Shown here in pieces: positions 18,403 through 27,927 of a stretch of 64,000 nucleotides of DNA (its first letter is position 1; each line of letters opens with the position of its first letter). This DNA is from CAVWUA01 sp963758025 (GTDB taxonomy: Bacteria > Planctomycetota > Planctomycetia > Isosphaerales > Isosphaeraceae), in contig CAVWUA010000007.1 in the NCBI GenBank assembly GCA_963758025.1, positions 186,001-250,000 of the forward strand, given 5' to 3'. The position numbers and the translations under genes are program-made. The notes beneath the pieces were generated by a model, which worked only from the letters and a program-made list of their open reading frames with translations, had not been told where the DNA came from and made no database searches.

Positions 18403-18939
18403 ATGCCCGCCGACGCGACGACACCCCTGCTTTCCGAGGCGATCCGGGAGAAGATCCGGGCGTACATCCCGCGCTACCCGAGCAAGCGGGCGGTCACGCT
18501 CCCGGCTCTACACATCGTTCATGAGCATTTCCGTTGCGTCCCCTACCAGGCGATGCAAGAGATCGCCGAGATCCTGGAGATTACACCGGCGGAAGTGCAT
18601 GACACGATGAGCTTCTACGGGTTCTTCCCGCAGGCGCCCATTGGCGACGTCCGCGTGTGGGTCTGCCGGTCGATCTCGTGCATGCTCACCGGCGGCGAGG
18701 AGATGCTCCAGCACGCCTGCAAGAAGTTGGGGGTCCGCTCGGGCGAGACGACGTCCGACGGCAAGGTCACTGTCGAGTTCGCCGAGTGTCTGGGCATCTG
18801 CGATTTCGCCCCGGCCGCGCTCTCCGATGATGGACGCATTTTCGGTCCCCTCACCGAAGAGAAAGTCGATCAGATGATCGATGAGCTGAAGCAGGGGCCG
18901 GTCAACCTCGATGGGTCCGGTTCCAACGGTTCCAAGTAA
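18403..18939 (+). CDS. nuoE: NADH-quinone oxidoreductase subunit E
   Basis: The 24-kDa-type subunit of the NADH-oxidising module, binding the [2Fe-2S] cluster N1a. The four cysteines appear as VCRSISCML (C-x4-C) and CLGICDF (C-x3-C). The N-terminal helical part (YPSKRAVTLPALHIVHEHF) fits the family. I preferred the ATG at 18403 (MPADATTPLLSEA), because AGGA lies eight to ten bases upstream and a start at 18337 would add a hydrophobic stretch not typical of NuoE. Product 178 residues. Confidence 0.95.
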   Translation: MPADATTPLLSEAIREKIRAYIPRYPSKRAVTLPALHIVHEHFRCVPYQAMQEIAEILEITPAEVHDTMSFYGFFPQAPIGDVRVWVCRSISCMLTGGEEMLQHACKKLGVRSGETTSDGKVTVEFAECLGICDFAPAALSDDGRIFGPLTEEKVDQMIDELKQGPVNLDGSGSNGSK

Positions 18940-19041
18940 CCGGACCTGGCCAAAGCAACAATCATACAACAATCAAAATGACGACTGCCTCTAGAGTCGT
19001 CCGCCCGAGCCTTCGGAACGAGACACGAGGAGACTGGGACC

Positions 19042-20445
19042 GTGGCCGAGTTTGAACCCGTCCTGAGCCGACACTGGGAGACGCCTGACAGCCACACGCT
19101 GAAGGTGTACGAGTCGCACGGCGGTTACAAGGCCGCGCGGAAGGCCCTCACCGAAATGGACCCGGACGGCGTCGTGCAGCTCGTCAAGGACAGTGAGCTG
19201 CGCGGCCGCGGAGGCGCGGGGTTCCCGACCGGCCTGAAATGGAGCTTCCTGCCGAAAGACCGCACGCAGACCTTCATGTGCGTCAACGGCGACGAGAGCG
19301 AGCCGGCCACCTTCAACAACCGCCTCCTGATCGAGCGCGACCCGCACCAGTTCATCGAGGGAATCCTGATCTCCTGCTTCGCTACCAAGGCGAGCACCGC
19401 GTACGTCTATCTGCGTTACGAATACATCAACGCCTACCGCATCATGGAACGGGCCATCGCCGAGGCGAAGGCGGCGGGACACCTGGGCAAGAACATCCAC
19501 GGCTCGGGCTTCGACCTGGAGATCTACTGCCACCGCGGGGCAGGGGCCTACATCTGCGGCGAGGAGACCGGCCTGATCGAGAGTCTCGAAGGCAAGCGCG
19601 GCTGGCCCCGGATCAAGCCCCCGTTCCCGGCGATCGAGGGGGCATTCCGCAAGCCGACGGTCGTCAACAACGTCGAGACGCTCGCCTGCATACCGCACAT
19701 CGTCGAGCGGGGCGTTGACTGGTTCAAGTCGATCGGCACGCCCAAGAGCTACGGCCCGAAGCTGTTTTGCATCTCGGGACACGTGAACAAGCAGGTCTGC
19801 GTCGAGCTGCCGATGGGCATCACCGCCCGACAACTGATCGACGAGTACGGCGGCGGAGTCTGGAAGGGCCGCAAGCCGAAGGCGGCGGTTCCGGGCGGGA
19901 TCAGCATGGGGATTCTCTCGGCCGACGAGCTGGATACCAAGCTCGACTTCGAGGACATCCGCAAGCCAGGCTGTTTGGGACTAGGCACGGCGGCCGTCAC
20001 GGTCATGGATGACCACACTTCCATGATCGACTACCTCTACAACTGCTGTCGTTTCTTCGCCCACGAGAGCTGTGGTCAGTGTACCCCCTGCCGCGAAGGC
20101 ACGACCTGGTTCTACAAGACGATCAAGCGGATCAAGGCTGGCGGCGGACGCATCGAGGATCTCGACGTGATGCGGCACATGGCCCAGAACATGGGTATCA
20201 TGCCGGGCACCACCATCTGCGGATTGGCCGACGGCGCCGCGTGGCCCGTCAAGAACGCCCTGGACAAGTTCCGGGGTGAGTTCGAAGAGTATATCCGCAC
20301 GCACCAAACGCCCGGCCGTCAGGTCACTCCTTTGCAAGAGGCGATCTTCCAGGGTGTCTCCCCCGCACCCTTTGATACCTCGATGCCCAAGCCAACAACC
20401 CTGCTGCCCGGTCCGGACGGTCCCTCGACCCGTGCCGGACGCTGA
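19042..20445 (+). CDS. nuoF: NADH-quinone oxidoreductase subunit F
   Basis: The 51-kDa-type catalytic subunit that oxidises NADH and holds FMN and cluster N3. Seen: the FMN/NADH-binding glycine-rich stretch LRGRGGAGFPTGLKW, ERDPHQFIEG, HRGAGAYICGEETGLIESLE, and the [4Fe-4S] ligands in ESCGQCTPCREGT plus a distal cysteine in GTTICGLADGAAW. At 467 residues it is slightly longer than the usual ~430, owing to a proline-rich tail. The start codon is GTG at 19042 with GAGGAGA upstream. A gap of about 100 bases follows nuoE and one of 136 precedes nuoG. Confidence 0.97.
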   Translation: MAEFEPVLSRHWETPDSHTLKVYESHGGYKAARKALTEMDPDGVVQLVKDSELRGRGGAGFPTGLKWSFLPKDRTQTFMCVNGDESEPATFNNRLLIERDPHQFIEGILISCFATKASTAYVYLRYEYINAYRIMERAIAEAKAAGHLGKNIHGSGFDLEIYCHRGAGAYICGEETGLIESLEGKRGWPRIKPPFPAIEGAFRKPTVVNNVETLACIPHIVERGVDWFKSIGTPKSYGPKLFCISGHVNKQVCVELPMGITARQLIDEYGGGVWKGRKPKAAVPGGISMGILSADELDTKLDFEDIRKPGCLGLGTAAVTVMDDHTSMIDYLYNCCRFFAHESCGQCTPCREGTTWFYKTIKRIKAGGGRIEDLDVMRHMAQNMGIMPGTTICGLADGAAWPVKNALDKFRGEFEEYIRTHQTPGRQVTPLQEAIFQGVSPAPFDTSMPKPTTLLPGPDGPSTRAGR

Positions 20446-20581
20446 CGGAAACCGAAACATGGAGTTACGGAGAGCACGAGAACGCAGAGAACGGAGCGAT
20501 TGGCACATTTCGACCCGTTGCGTTTTCATCGCCTCTCCGTGATCACGATGGCCCACTTCAACCGACCCCTTTGAGGTCCCG

Positions 20582-22375
20582 ATGGCGACGATCATCATCA
20601 ACGGCCAGGAATACACGCTGCCCGAGGGCGAGAAGCTCAACGCCATCCAGGCTGCCCTGCGCTTCGGGATCGAGATCCCCTACTATTGCTGGCACCCCGC
20701 GCTCTCGGTCGTGGCCAACTGCCGGATGTGTGAAATCGAGGTCGGCAGCAAGGACCCGAAGACCGGCGAGATCAAGATGATCCCGAAAATGGTCCCGGGC
20801 TGTCAGACCCCCGCCAAGGATGGCACGGTACTCGTGACCGACAGCGCGAAGGTTCAGGAACACCAGCGGATGATCATGGAATACCTCCTGATCAATCACC
20901 CGCTGGATTGCCCCGTCTGCGACCAGGCCGGTCAGTGCGGCTTGCAGGATTATAGCTACGAGCACGGCCAGTCCGTCCATCGGTTCGCCGAGGAGCGGAT
21001 CGTCAACCCTCGCAAAGACGTCTCGGACAAGATCCAGCTCAATCAGGACCGCTGCATCATGTGCACGCGGTGCGTCCGGTTCACCCGGGAGATCACCCAG
21101 ACGGGCGAACTTGAGGTAATGCGCCGGGGCAGTCATGCCGAGATCAACGTCTTCCCCGACCACCCCGTGGATAACCCGCTGGCCGGTAACGTCGTCGATC
21201 TCTGCCCGGTGGGGGCCTTGCTGGATAAGGACTTCTTGCACAAGCAACGCTTCTGGTTCCTCTCCCGGCACAGCACGGTCTGCACCCGCTGCTCGACCGG
21301 CTGCAACACATACACCGAAGAAAACCGGGGCCAGGTCTGGCGTTTCCGCGCCCGCAATAACCCCGACGTCAACGACTACTGGATCTGCGACGAAGGCCGC
21401 TACAGTTACAAGGCGGCGAACGATCCGCACCTGCTTTCGGCCACGTACGCTCGAGCCGAGAGCAACGGCGAAATCGGCGAGGTTCCCATCGACAGCGCCC
21501 TGGCGACCATCAGCGAGCGATTCGGCCGCTTCGCCCAGGACAAGGCCCCGGTCGCGGGGATTCTCTCGCCGTTCCTGACGGTCGAGGAGGCCTACCTGAT
21601 GGCCTCGTACCTCAAGAAGCTCAACCCGGAGAACGTCCTGGCGCTCGGTCCAGTGCCGAGTTGGGGTGAGGATCAGACCTTCGCTCCCGACCCGCAGAAA
21701 GGCCGCACCGGCGATACCAGCTTCGTGGTCGTCCGACCGTTCACGATCCACGCCGAAAAGTGTCCGAACCGGAAGGGGGTCGAGGCGATCCTCCAGCACT
21801 TCCAGGGCGAGGTGATCGACTTCGACACGATCCAGTCGCGCATCGCGGCGAAGGAGTTCCGTGGCCTGTACGTCGCCTCCGACGCGATCGACCCCGCCTA
21901 CGACGCCGAGCAATCCAAGACGCTCCGCGATGGCGTGGAATTCCTCGTCGTGCAGGACACGACCGTCACCCCCCTGGCCCAGGCGGCCGACGTCGTGCTG
22001 GCCGGGGCGACCTTCGCCGAGAAGGCCGGCTCGTACGTCAATTTCCAGGGGCGGCTCCAGTACGCCGAGGCCGCCTTGCCGCCTCGTGAGGGAAGCCTGC
22101 CGGACCTCGACCTGCTCTCGATCCTGCTGGAACGGGGCGCCGGGCCGATTCGCTCGCGAGACGTCCTGGCCGAACTGGCCGAGGCGGTTCCGGCCTTCGC
22201 TGCGGCTCGTGGGGGCAAGCTGCCGACCTTCGGTGTGCTGCTCGACACCCCGCCGCAACCCCTCGGCAACGGACAGGCGAAGCCGTTTGTCTATCATGAG
22301 CCGTGGCTCACCCAGCGCGGGGACAAGGGAGACCGCCCGGGACTGGCGACGCCGAAGGGCGGCAAGAACGCCTAA
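20582..22375 (+). CDS. nuoG: NADH-quinone oxidoreductase subunit G, shortened form
   Basis: The 75-kDa-type subunit, 597 residues. N-terminal ferredoxin-like [2Fe-2S] ligands lie in YYCWHPALSVVANCRMC with a later cysteine in PGCQTP. The histidine-plus-three-cysteine site is in HPLDCPVCDQAGQCGLQDYS, and the two [4Fe-4S] ligand sets in CIMCTRCVRFTRE and DLCPVGALLDKDF. A further CTRCSTGCN...ICDEGRY set resembles the extra N7 cluster of some bacteria. The molybdopterin-oxidoreductase-like C-terminal part is short, and no cofactor is expected there. GAGG precedes the ATG at 20582. Confidence 0.95.
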   Translation: MATIIINGQEYTLPEGEKLNAIQAALRFGIEIPYYCWHPALSVVANCRMCEIEVGSKDPKTGEIKMIPKMVPGCQTPAKDGTVLVTDSAKVQEHQRMIMEYLLINHPLDCPVCDQAGQCGLQDYSYEHGQSVHRFAEERIVNPRKDVSDKIQLNQDRCIMCTRCVRFTREITQTGELEVMRRGSHAEINVFPDHPVDNPLAGNVVDLCPVGALLDKDFLHKQRFWFLSRHSTVCTRCSTGCNTYTEENRGQVWRFRARNNPDVNDYWICDEGRYSYKAANDPHLLSATYARAESNGEIGEVPIDSALATISERFGRFAQDKAPVAGILSPFLTVEEAYLMASYLKKLNPENVLALGPVPSWGEDQTFAPDPQKGRTGDTSFVVVRPFTIHAEKCPNRKGVEAILQHFQGEVIDFDTIQSRIAAKEFRGLYVASDAIDPAYDAEQSKTLRDGVEFLVVQDTTVTPLAQAADVVLAGATFAEKAGSYVNFQGRLQYAEAALPPREGSLPDLDLLSILLERGAGPIRSRDVLAELAEAVPAFAAARGGKLPTFGVLLDTPPQPLGNGQAKPFVYHEPWLTQRGDKGDRPGLATPKGGKNA

Positions 22376-22448
22376 GCGGCGAACCTACAACGGATAACGT
22401 GCGGACCAATATACGACTGTCGGCAATCGTCGGTAAGGACTCGGGCCC

Positions 22449-23492
22449 ATGTGGGACGTGATCGGCATCCTGGTCAAGATTGGCATCGTTGTGGGGATCA
22501 CCCAGGGCACTGTCGCGTACCTGATCCTCGTCGAGCGAAAGATCGCCGCGTGGGCTCAGGATCGCGTGGGGCCGAACCGCGCCGGCCCGTTCGGGCTGCT
22601 CCAGCCTCTGGCCGATGGCGCGAAGATGATCCTGAAAGAAGACGTCATCCCGAGCTATGTGAGCAAACCGATCTATATCCTCGCGCCGACGATCGCCATC
22701 ATCGCCGCGACCATTGGCTTCGCGGTCATACCATTCGGGCCGGTCGGGGCAAACGTACCAACACTGTTCGACATGCCGGTGGAATTCCAGATCGCCCCTG
22801 GTGTCGATATCGGCATCGTGTACATCTTCGCCATCGGAAGTCTCGCCGTTTACGGCGTGATTCTGGCCGGCTGGTCCTCGAACAACAAGTATTCGTTTCT
22901 GGGTGGATTGCGTTCCAGCGCCCAGCTCATCAGCTACGAGATTCCGCTGGGCATGTCCGTGCTCGGCATGATCCTGATTAGCCGGTCGCTCCAGCTCAAC
23001 GACATTATCAACTGGCAGGATCGCCACGTCTGGGGCATCCTCGTGCAGCCGCTCGGCTTTCTCCTGTTCCTTGTCAGTTCGTTCGCCGAGACCAACCGCT
23101 TACCGTTCGACCTGCCGGAGTCGGAACAGGAGCTCGTCGGCGGGTTCCATACCGAATATTCGGCCATGAAGTTCGGCATGTTCTTTCTCGGGGAATATCT
23201 GCACGTCATCACGGTCAGCTTCCTCGTGGTGATCCTGTTCTTCGGCGGCTGGGATTTCCCGTTTCTGAACCAGGAACAGACGGGCTGGATTCCCGCCCTG
23301 GCGAAGGTGGCCGTGCTGGTGGCGAAGGTGGCCTTCATGATCATGTTCATCATGTGGGTCCGCTGGACCCTGCCCCGATTCCGCTACGACACCTTGATGG
23401 ACCTGGCCTGGAAGTCGATGATCCCGCTGGCGATCGTGAACCTCGTGGCCACGGCGGCGATCGTGCAGTTGATCCGCATCCAGGCAACATGA
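22449..23492 (+). CDS. nuoH: NADH-quinone oxidoreductase subunit H
   Basis: Membrane subunit at the junction of the two arms, contributing to the quinone site and first proton channel. The 347 residues are strongly hydrophobic with about eight helices. Family marks are AYLILVERKIAAWAQDRVGP, GPFGLLQPLADGAKMILKED and, later, FAETNRLPFDLPESEQELVGGFHTEYSAMKF (18-residue core PFDLPESEQELVGGFHTE), which is the conserved acidic loop. ATG at 22449. It lies 73 bases after nuoG. Confidence 0.97.
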   Translation: MWDVIGILVKIGIVVGITQGTVAYLILVERKIAAWAQDRVGPNRAGPFGLLQPLADGAKMILKEDVIPSYVSKPIYILAPTIAIIAATIGFAVIPFGPVGANVPTLFDMPVEFQIAPGVDIGIVYIFAIGSLAVYGVILAGWSSNNKYSFLGGLRSSAQLISYEIPLGMSVLGMILISRSLQLNDIINWQDRHVWGILVQPLGFLLFLVSSFAETNRLPFDLPESEQELVGGFHTEYSAMKFGMFFLGEYLHVITVSFLVVILFFGGWDFPFLNQEQTGWIPALAKVAVLVAKVAFMIMFIMWVRWTLPRFRYDTLMDLAWKSMIPLAIVNLVATAAIVQLIRIQAT

Positions 23493-23612
23493 GTCCGAGA
23501 TGGCCTGTGATCGATGGGACATGGTTAAGCATGCACAAGCTCGGCTAAAGACGCGGATTCGCCATCGTCCATCCATAATCAGCCATCTAATCAGCATACC
23601 GGAGTGAGTCCC

Positions 23613-24248
23613 GTGAAACCCGACGACCCCAGCCTGAAGCGCCTGGAACCGCCCAAGCTGAACCTCTTCGAGAAAACGTATCTGCCGCAGATCCTGACGG
23701 GCCTGGCGGTCACGGGAAGGCACATCCTCGGGGCCTCGCTTGGCGGCAAGGCGATCACGGTGCAGTATCCCGAAGAGCAGCATGTACCGACGGCCAACTA
23801 CCGCGGTGTGCACCGGCTGAACAAGGACGAGAACGACCGGATCAAGTGCGTCGCCTGCATGCTCTGCGCGACGGCCTGCCCGGCCCACTGCATCGACATC
23901 GTCGGCGCGACCGCGCCGGACACCTGGGACGACCGCGAGAAGTATCCCGAGAACTTCGTCATCGATGAGTTGCGCTGTATCTATTGCGGCATGTGCGAGG
24001 AAGCCTGCCCGGTCGATGCGATCGAGCTGACGGGCCTGTACGACTTGACGGGTCTCTCACGTGAGCAGATGATCTTCGACAAGACGAAACTGCTGTCGGT
24101 CTTCGACCTGACCAAGGACGCCGAGCCGATGAAGACCGCGAACCCACTGGCTCGCGCCGGTGGCACAGGGCCGGACGTCCCCGCGAACACAACCCAGGTC
24201 GAGCCGACGGGGCTGACGGCTGGGCCGATTGAAGGAGAGTCGCGATGA
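23613..24248 (+). CDS. nuoI: NADH-quinone oxidoreductase subunit I
   Basis: Ferredoxin-like subunit with clusters N6a and N6b. Two [4Fe-4S] motifs are visible: CVACMLCATACPAHCIDI and CIYCGMCEEACPVDAIEL, each C-x2-C-x2-C-x3-C. A proline- and threonine-rich tail follows after about residue 175, so the protein is somewhat longer than usual. I prefer GTG at 23613 because GGAG lies eight bases upstream; GTG at 23604 would add only three residues (the two codons are in frame). The stop shares ATGA with the nuoJ start. Confidence 0.95.
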   Translation: MKPDDPSLKRLEPPKLNLFEKTYLPQILTGLAVTGRHILGASLGGKAITVQYPEEQHVPTANYRGVHRLNKDENDRIKCVACMLCATACPAHCIDIVGATAPDTWDDREKYPENFVIDELRCIYCGMCEEACPVDAIELTGLYDLTGLSREQMIFDKTKLLSVFDLTKDAEPMKTANPLARAGGTGPDVPANTTQVEPTGLTAGPIEGESR

Positions 24249-25108
24249 GAGGGGATACTCTCCTGGCGGTGATCAGTATTGTGCTCGGTGCCGTGGGCAC
24301 ATACCTGATGCTGCCGCACCGACATGGGGCAGCCAAGCCCAAGAGCGTCCACGCCGCCGGCCTGGCGATGGTGGTGCTGGCCGTCCTGATGCTCGCGTAT
24401 TTCTGGACCGCCCCCGGGCTCCTGCTGGGGAACGTCTTCTTCTACGGATTCGCGCTCGCAGCGATTCTTGGCGGTGTCCTGATGGTCACCAGCCGGAATC
24501 CGGTTCATCGCGCCCTGTGGTTTGCCTCGGTGGTGCTCTCGACGTCGGGCCTGTTTCTTCTGGCCGGGGCGCAGTTCCTGGCGGCCGGTACCGTGATCGT
24601 GTACGCGGGAGCGATCATCGTCACCTTCTTGTTCGTGATCATGCTGGCGCAAGCGGAGGGGCAGGCGTTGTACGATCGCTCAGCCCGGGGCCCGGCGTGG
24701 TCCACGCTGAGTTGCTTCCTGCTGCTCTGGACCTTGATCTACGCCCTGGTGATGGTCCAGCGCCCGGATGGTCCCCCCTTGACGACGGCACAAAAGGCCA
24801 ACCGGCTGGTTCGCACCGACGACTTGAGCCGGCATCCCGGCATCGCTCCCGACGCCCGGGTCAATGTCGTCCTCGAACGGGCGATCCGACCGACGACCTC
24901 CCGGCTGCTTCTGCCGTCCGACGACGATGCGGCCCCTCCGCCGCACGTGGCGGGCCTGGGCGGCACGTTGTTTACCGATCATCTGGTGAGTGTCGAAGTT
25001 GCCGGCGCGCTGCTGTTCATCGCCCTGGTCGGCGCCGCGGCGATCGCCACGCCCAAGATGCCCGTTCGACCGGGCGAGTCGAATCCGGAAGCCACCCAGG
25101 CCGGTTGA
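24245..25108 (+). CDS. nuoJ: NADH-quinone oxidoreductase subunit J, extended C-terminus
   Basis: Membrane subunit, 287 residues with five hydrophobic helices in the first ~165, and the family segments VTSRNPVHRALWFASVVLST and FLAAGTVIVYAGAIIVTFLF. After about residue 190 there is a ~75-residue polar stretch before a last hydrophobic helix (SVEVAGALLFIALVGAAAIA), which is the usual final helix displaced by the insertion. Typical NuoJ is about 165-200 residues. The ATG overlaps the nuoI stop (ATGA). Confidence 0.94.
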   Translation: MRGDTLLAVISIVLGAVGTYLMLPHRHGAAKPKSVHAAGLAMVVLAVLMLAYFWTAPGLLLGNVFFYGFALAAILGGVLMVTSRNPVHRALWFASVVLSTSGLFLLAGAQFLAAGTVIVYAGAIIVTFLFVIMLAQAEGQALYDRSARGPAWSTLSCFLLLWTLIYALVMVQRPDGPPLTTAQKANRLVRTDDLSRHPGIAPDARVNVVLERAIRPTTSRLLLPSDDDAAPPPHVAGLGGTLFTDHLVSVEVAGALLFIALVGAAAIATPKMPVRPGESNPEATQAG

Positions 25109-25149
25109 TCGAACCGAACCGTTCGCCTTGTGAGAAATCGAGCATCACC

Positions 25150-25611
25150 ATGCCCGCGAATTTCACCTTCGACTTGCTGACGAACTACCTGATCGTTGGC
25201 GCCGCGCTGATGGCCCTCGGAATGCTCGGGTTCCTGACACGTCGGAACCTGATCATCATGTTCCTCTCGGCTGAGATGATGCTCCAGGGGACCTCGCTGA
25301 CCCTGGTTGGCTTCGGCCGTTATCACGGCAACTGGACGGGACAGGTTTTCACGATCATCATCCTGACCGTCGCGGCCAGCGAGGCGGCGATCGCGCTGGC
25401 CCTGGTCCTGGTCCTGTTCAACCGGCGGAACTCGCTCGACGTGACACTCTGGCAGGACATCCGTGAGCCGGGCTCGCCTCCGACCGTCGAGAGTCCCGAG
25501 GAAGCCGAACCGATCGAGCCCGAGCCAGGCCCGGAGTCGTATCCGCACTTGACCCCCTCCGGGGTCGAACCGCCCCACCCTCAGCGCCCCTGGGAAGTCC
25601 GGCGGGATTGA
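25150..25611 (+). CDS. nuoK: NADH-quinone oxidoreductase subunit K, with proline/glutamate tail
   Basis: Small membrane subunit with three helices in the first ~100 residues, including LTRRNLIIMFLSAEMMLQGT (the conserved intramembrane glutamate of the proton path) and the second conserved acidic residue in VAASEAAIALALVLVLFNRR. A further ~50 residues form a polar tail rich in proline and glutamate, absent from most NuoK proteins (~100 residues). The ATG is at 25150, 41 bases after nuoJ; an upstream open frame in the same register is only a shadow of nuoJ. Confidence 0.94.
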   Translation: MPANFTFDLLTNYLIVGAALMALGMLGFLTRRNLIIMFLSAEMMLQGTSLTLVGFGRYHGNWTGQVFTIIILTVAASEAAIALALVLVLFNRRNSLDVTLWQDIREPGSPPTVESPEEAEPIEPEPGPESYPHLTPSGVEPPHPQRPWEVRRD

Positions 25612-25664
25612 TTCCACTGCTGATTGTCTACTGAACCCAACGAATTTCCGAAAGGTGCCGAGTC

Positions 25665-27873
25665 GTGAGTCTGATCGAGAACGCCTGGCTCGTGCCACTG
25701 TTTCCCCTGCTGGGGGCGATCATCGCCGCGGCGGGCGGACGCTGGCTGAAAGAGCGGTCGCACTGGCCGGTGGTTATCGGGAGCGGCCTGGCGTGCGTCC
25801 TCTCGCTGCTCTTGATCGCCAACGTCGGCGCGGGTGAAGGACGAACCGTCCTCTATCCCTGGATCGACGCGGGGGATCTCCACGTGCCGATCGAGTTCCG
25901 CGTGGACGGCCTGACGACGATGATGCTCGGGATGGTCACGTTCGTGGCCACGCTCGTGGCGATCTTCGCCGCGGGTTACATGGCGGGCGACTCCGGCTAC
26001 GCCCGGTTCTTCGCGGAGGTCGGACTGTTCGTCTTCTCGATGACCGGACTGGTGCTCTCGAACAACTACTTGCTCACATATGCCTTCTGGGAAGGCGTGG
26101 GCGTGTGCAGTTACCTTCTGATCGGCTTCTGGCACGCCAAGCCCGCGGCGGCCGCGGCGGCCAAGAAGGCGTTCCTCGTGAACCGCATCGGTGACTTCGG
26201 CTTCGCCGTCGCCTTGTTCTGGCTCTGGAACGTCTCCGATAACCACGACCTCAGCTACGACGTGGTCCTGGGTCAGACGAACCTCCGGATGATGGCCTAC
26301 GGGGCGAAACTCGGCATCGCGCTGTTGTTCCTCTGGGCCGCCACGGCCAAGAGTGCGCAGGTGCCGCTGTATGTCTGGCTGCCCGACGCCATGGAAGGTC
26401 CAACGCCCGTTTCAGCCTTGATCCACGCCGCGACGATGGTCACCGCCGGCGTCTATCTGATCGCTCGCTCCAGCCCGCTGGTCATGAGCGTGCCGATGGT
26501 GCCGCTGATCGTCTCAATTGTTGGTTGCATCACGGCTTTGCTCGCGGCGCTCATCGCCCTGACTCAGACCGACCTGAAACGCGTGCTGGCTTATTCAACC
26601 GTCAGCCAGCTCGGTTACATGTTCATGGCGCTGGGAGCCGGTGTCGGCGACGTGATGCGTCTGGCCGTCGTCGCTGCCATGTTCCACCTGTTCACGCACG
26701 CCTTCTTCAAGGCCCTGCTGTTCCTCGGCTCCGGAAGCGTGATGCACGCGATGGGCGGCGTGATCGACATGCGACGCTTCCGAGGTTTGCGGCACCGGCT
26801 TCCCTACACTTGCTGGACGTTCGCCATCGGCGGTCTGGCACTGGCGGGGATTTTCCCGTTCGCCGGATTCTGGAGTAAGGACGAGATTCTCGCGGCATTG
26901 CGGCTCGCCGCTCGTGCGGCCGATGAGCCGGGCGGCCCCGGCCTGGGCATCGTGTACGTCGTCATCTACTGGACCGCCGTCGCGACGGCCTTCATGACCG
27001 CCTTCTATACGGGCCGCGCGTTCTTCCTCACCTTCTTCGGTCCCGAGAAACTGCCGAGCCCGGATGATCCGGAGGCCGGGACCGAAAGTGTCTTGCCGCA
27101 CGAGCACGCGGCCATGCCCATCGATACTCCCGCTGGCGAGACTCGCGAACTGTCGGAGTACGAGCGCCGCATGGGAATCGAGCGGCCTCATCCGGTCGTC
27201 GCGACCGCGCACGATCAGCGCGAACTGGATCCGCATCGACCTGCCGAGAACCCTCCGCAGACTCCTGGCGCGACCGACGAACCGGTTCCGCAGACGCACT
27301 GGTCATGACCACGGCCACGACGATCATCACTTCGGCCACGAATCGCCGCCGATCATGTGGGTGCCGCTGGTGATCCTGGCCGTCTGCACGGTCTTCGTCG
27401 GGTTCGCCTTCGGCCCAACGGGGTGGTTCGAGCATCACGTGATCGAGCGAACGCCCGACATCGAGTTGTTCGCCGAGGCCGAGCACGCGACGGACTGGCT
27501 GAGCATCGGCATTGGTACGGCGGTCGGTGTTCTCGGTTTGATCCTGAGCTATTTCCTTTATGCCAACCCCAACCCGATTCCTGCCCGGCTGGCGACAGGT
27601 CTCAAGCCCCTGTACCGCGCATCGTACGACAAATTCGGCGTCGATACGGTTTACGAGATGTTGATCGTCGGCCCAGTGCGGCTGCTGGCGACGATCTGTA
27701 AATTCATCGACGTTTACTTCATCGACGGCCTGGTCCGATTGACGGCCTGGGTTCCTCCCTTTGTGGGCCGGAACATCCTGGGGCCGTTCCAGAATGGTTT
27801 GATTCAGTTCTATGCGGCGGTTACGGCCCTGAGTATTGCCAGCCTGCTGCTGATCTTGCTGTTGTGGGCTTGA
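25665..27873 (+). CDS. nuoL: NADH-quinone oxidoreductase subunit L, frame broken near 27300
   Basis: Large antiporter-like proton-pumping subunit. The frame from GTG at 25665 encodes some 12 helices with the family segments FWEGVGVCSYLLIGFW, WLPDAMEGPTPVSALIHAAT and HAFFKALLFLGSGSVMHAMG. It then enters a polar, histidine-rich loop and stops early at 27308. The next frame continues directly as GHDHGHDDHHFGHE, followed by two hydrophobic helices and the amphipathic part ending LLLILLLWA at 27873. Dropping the T at about 27300 joins QTH to GHDHG, giving about 735 residues. An extra base is more likely than a split gene. The long loop between residues ~465 and ~560 is longer than in typical NuoL. 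Confidence 0.92.
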
Positions 27874-27927
27874 TCCGAAACAGACAAACGTCCAGACATT
27901 CGAGAAGCGACCGACGAGGACCTCGCG

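Noticed and set aside
20558..22297. A 579-codon open frame on the minus strand opposite nuoG
   Set aside because: The plus strand encodes all the iron-sulfur motifs of NuoG; the minus frame shows no family signal.
24229..25149. A frame in register with nuoK running back through nuoJ
   Set aside because: Only the part from the ATG at 25150 matches NuoK; the upstream part is nuoJ in the wrong frame.
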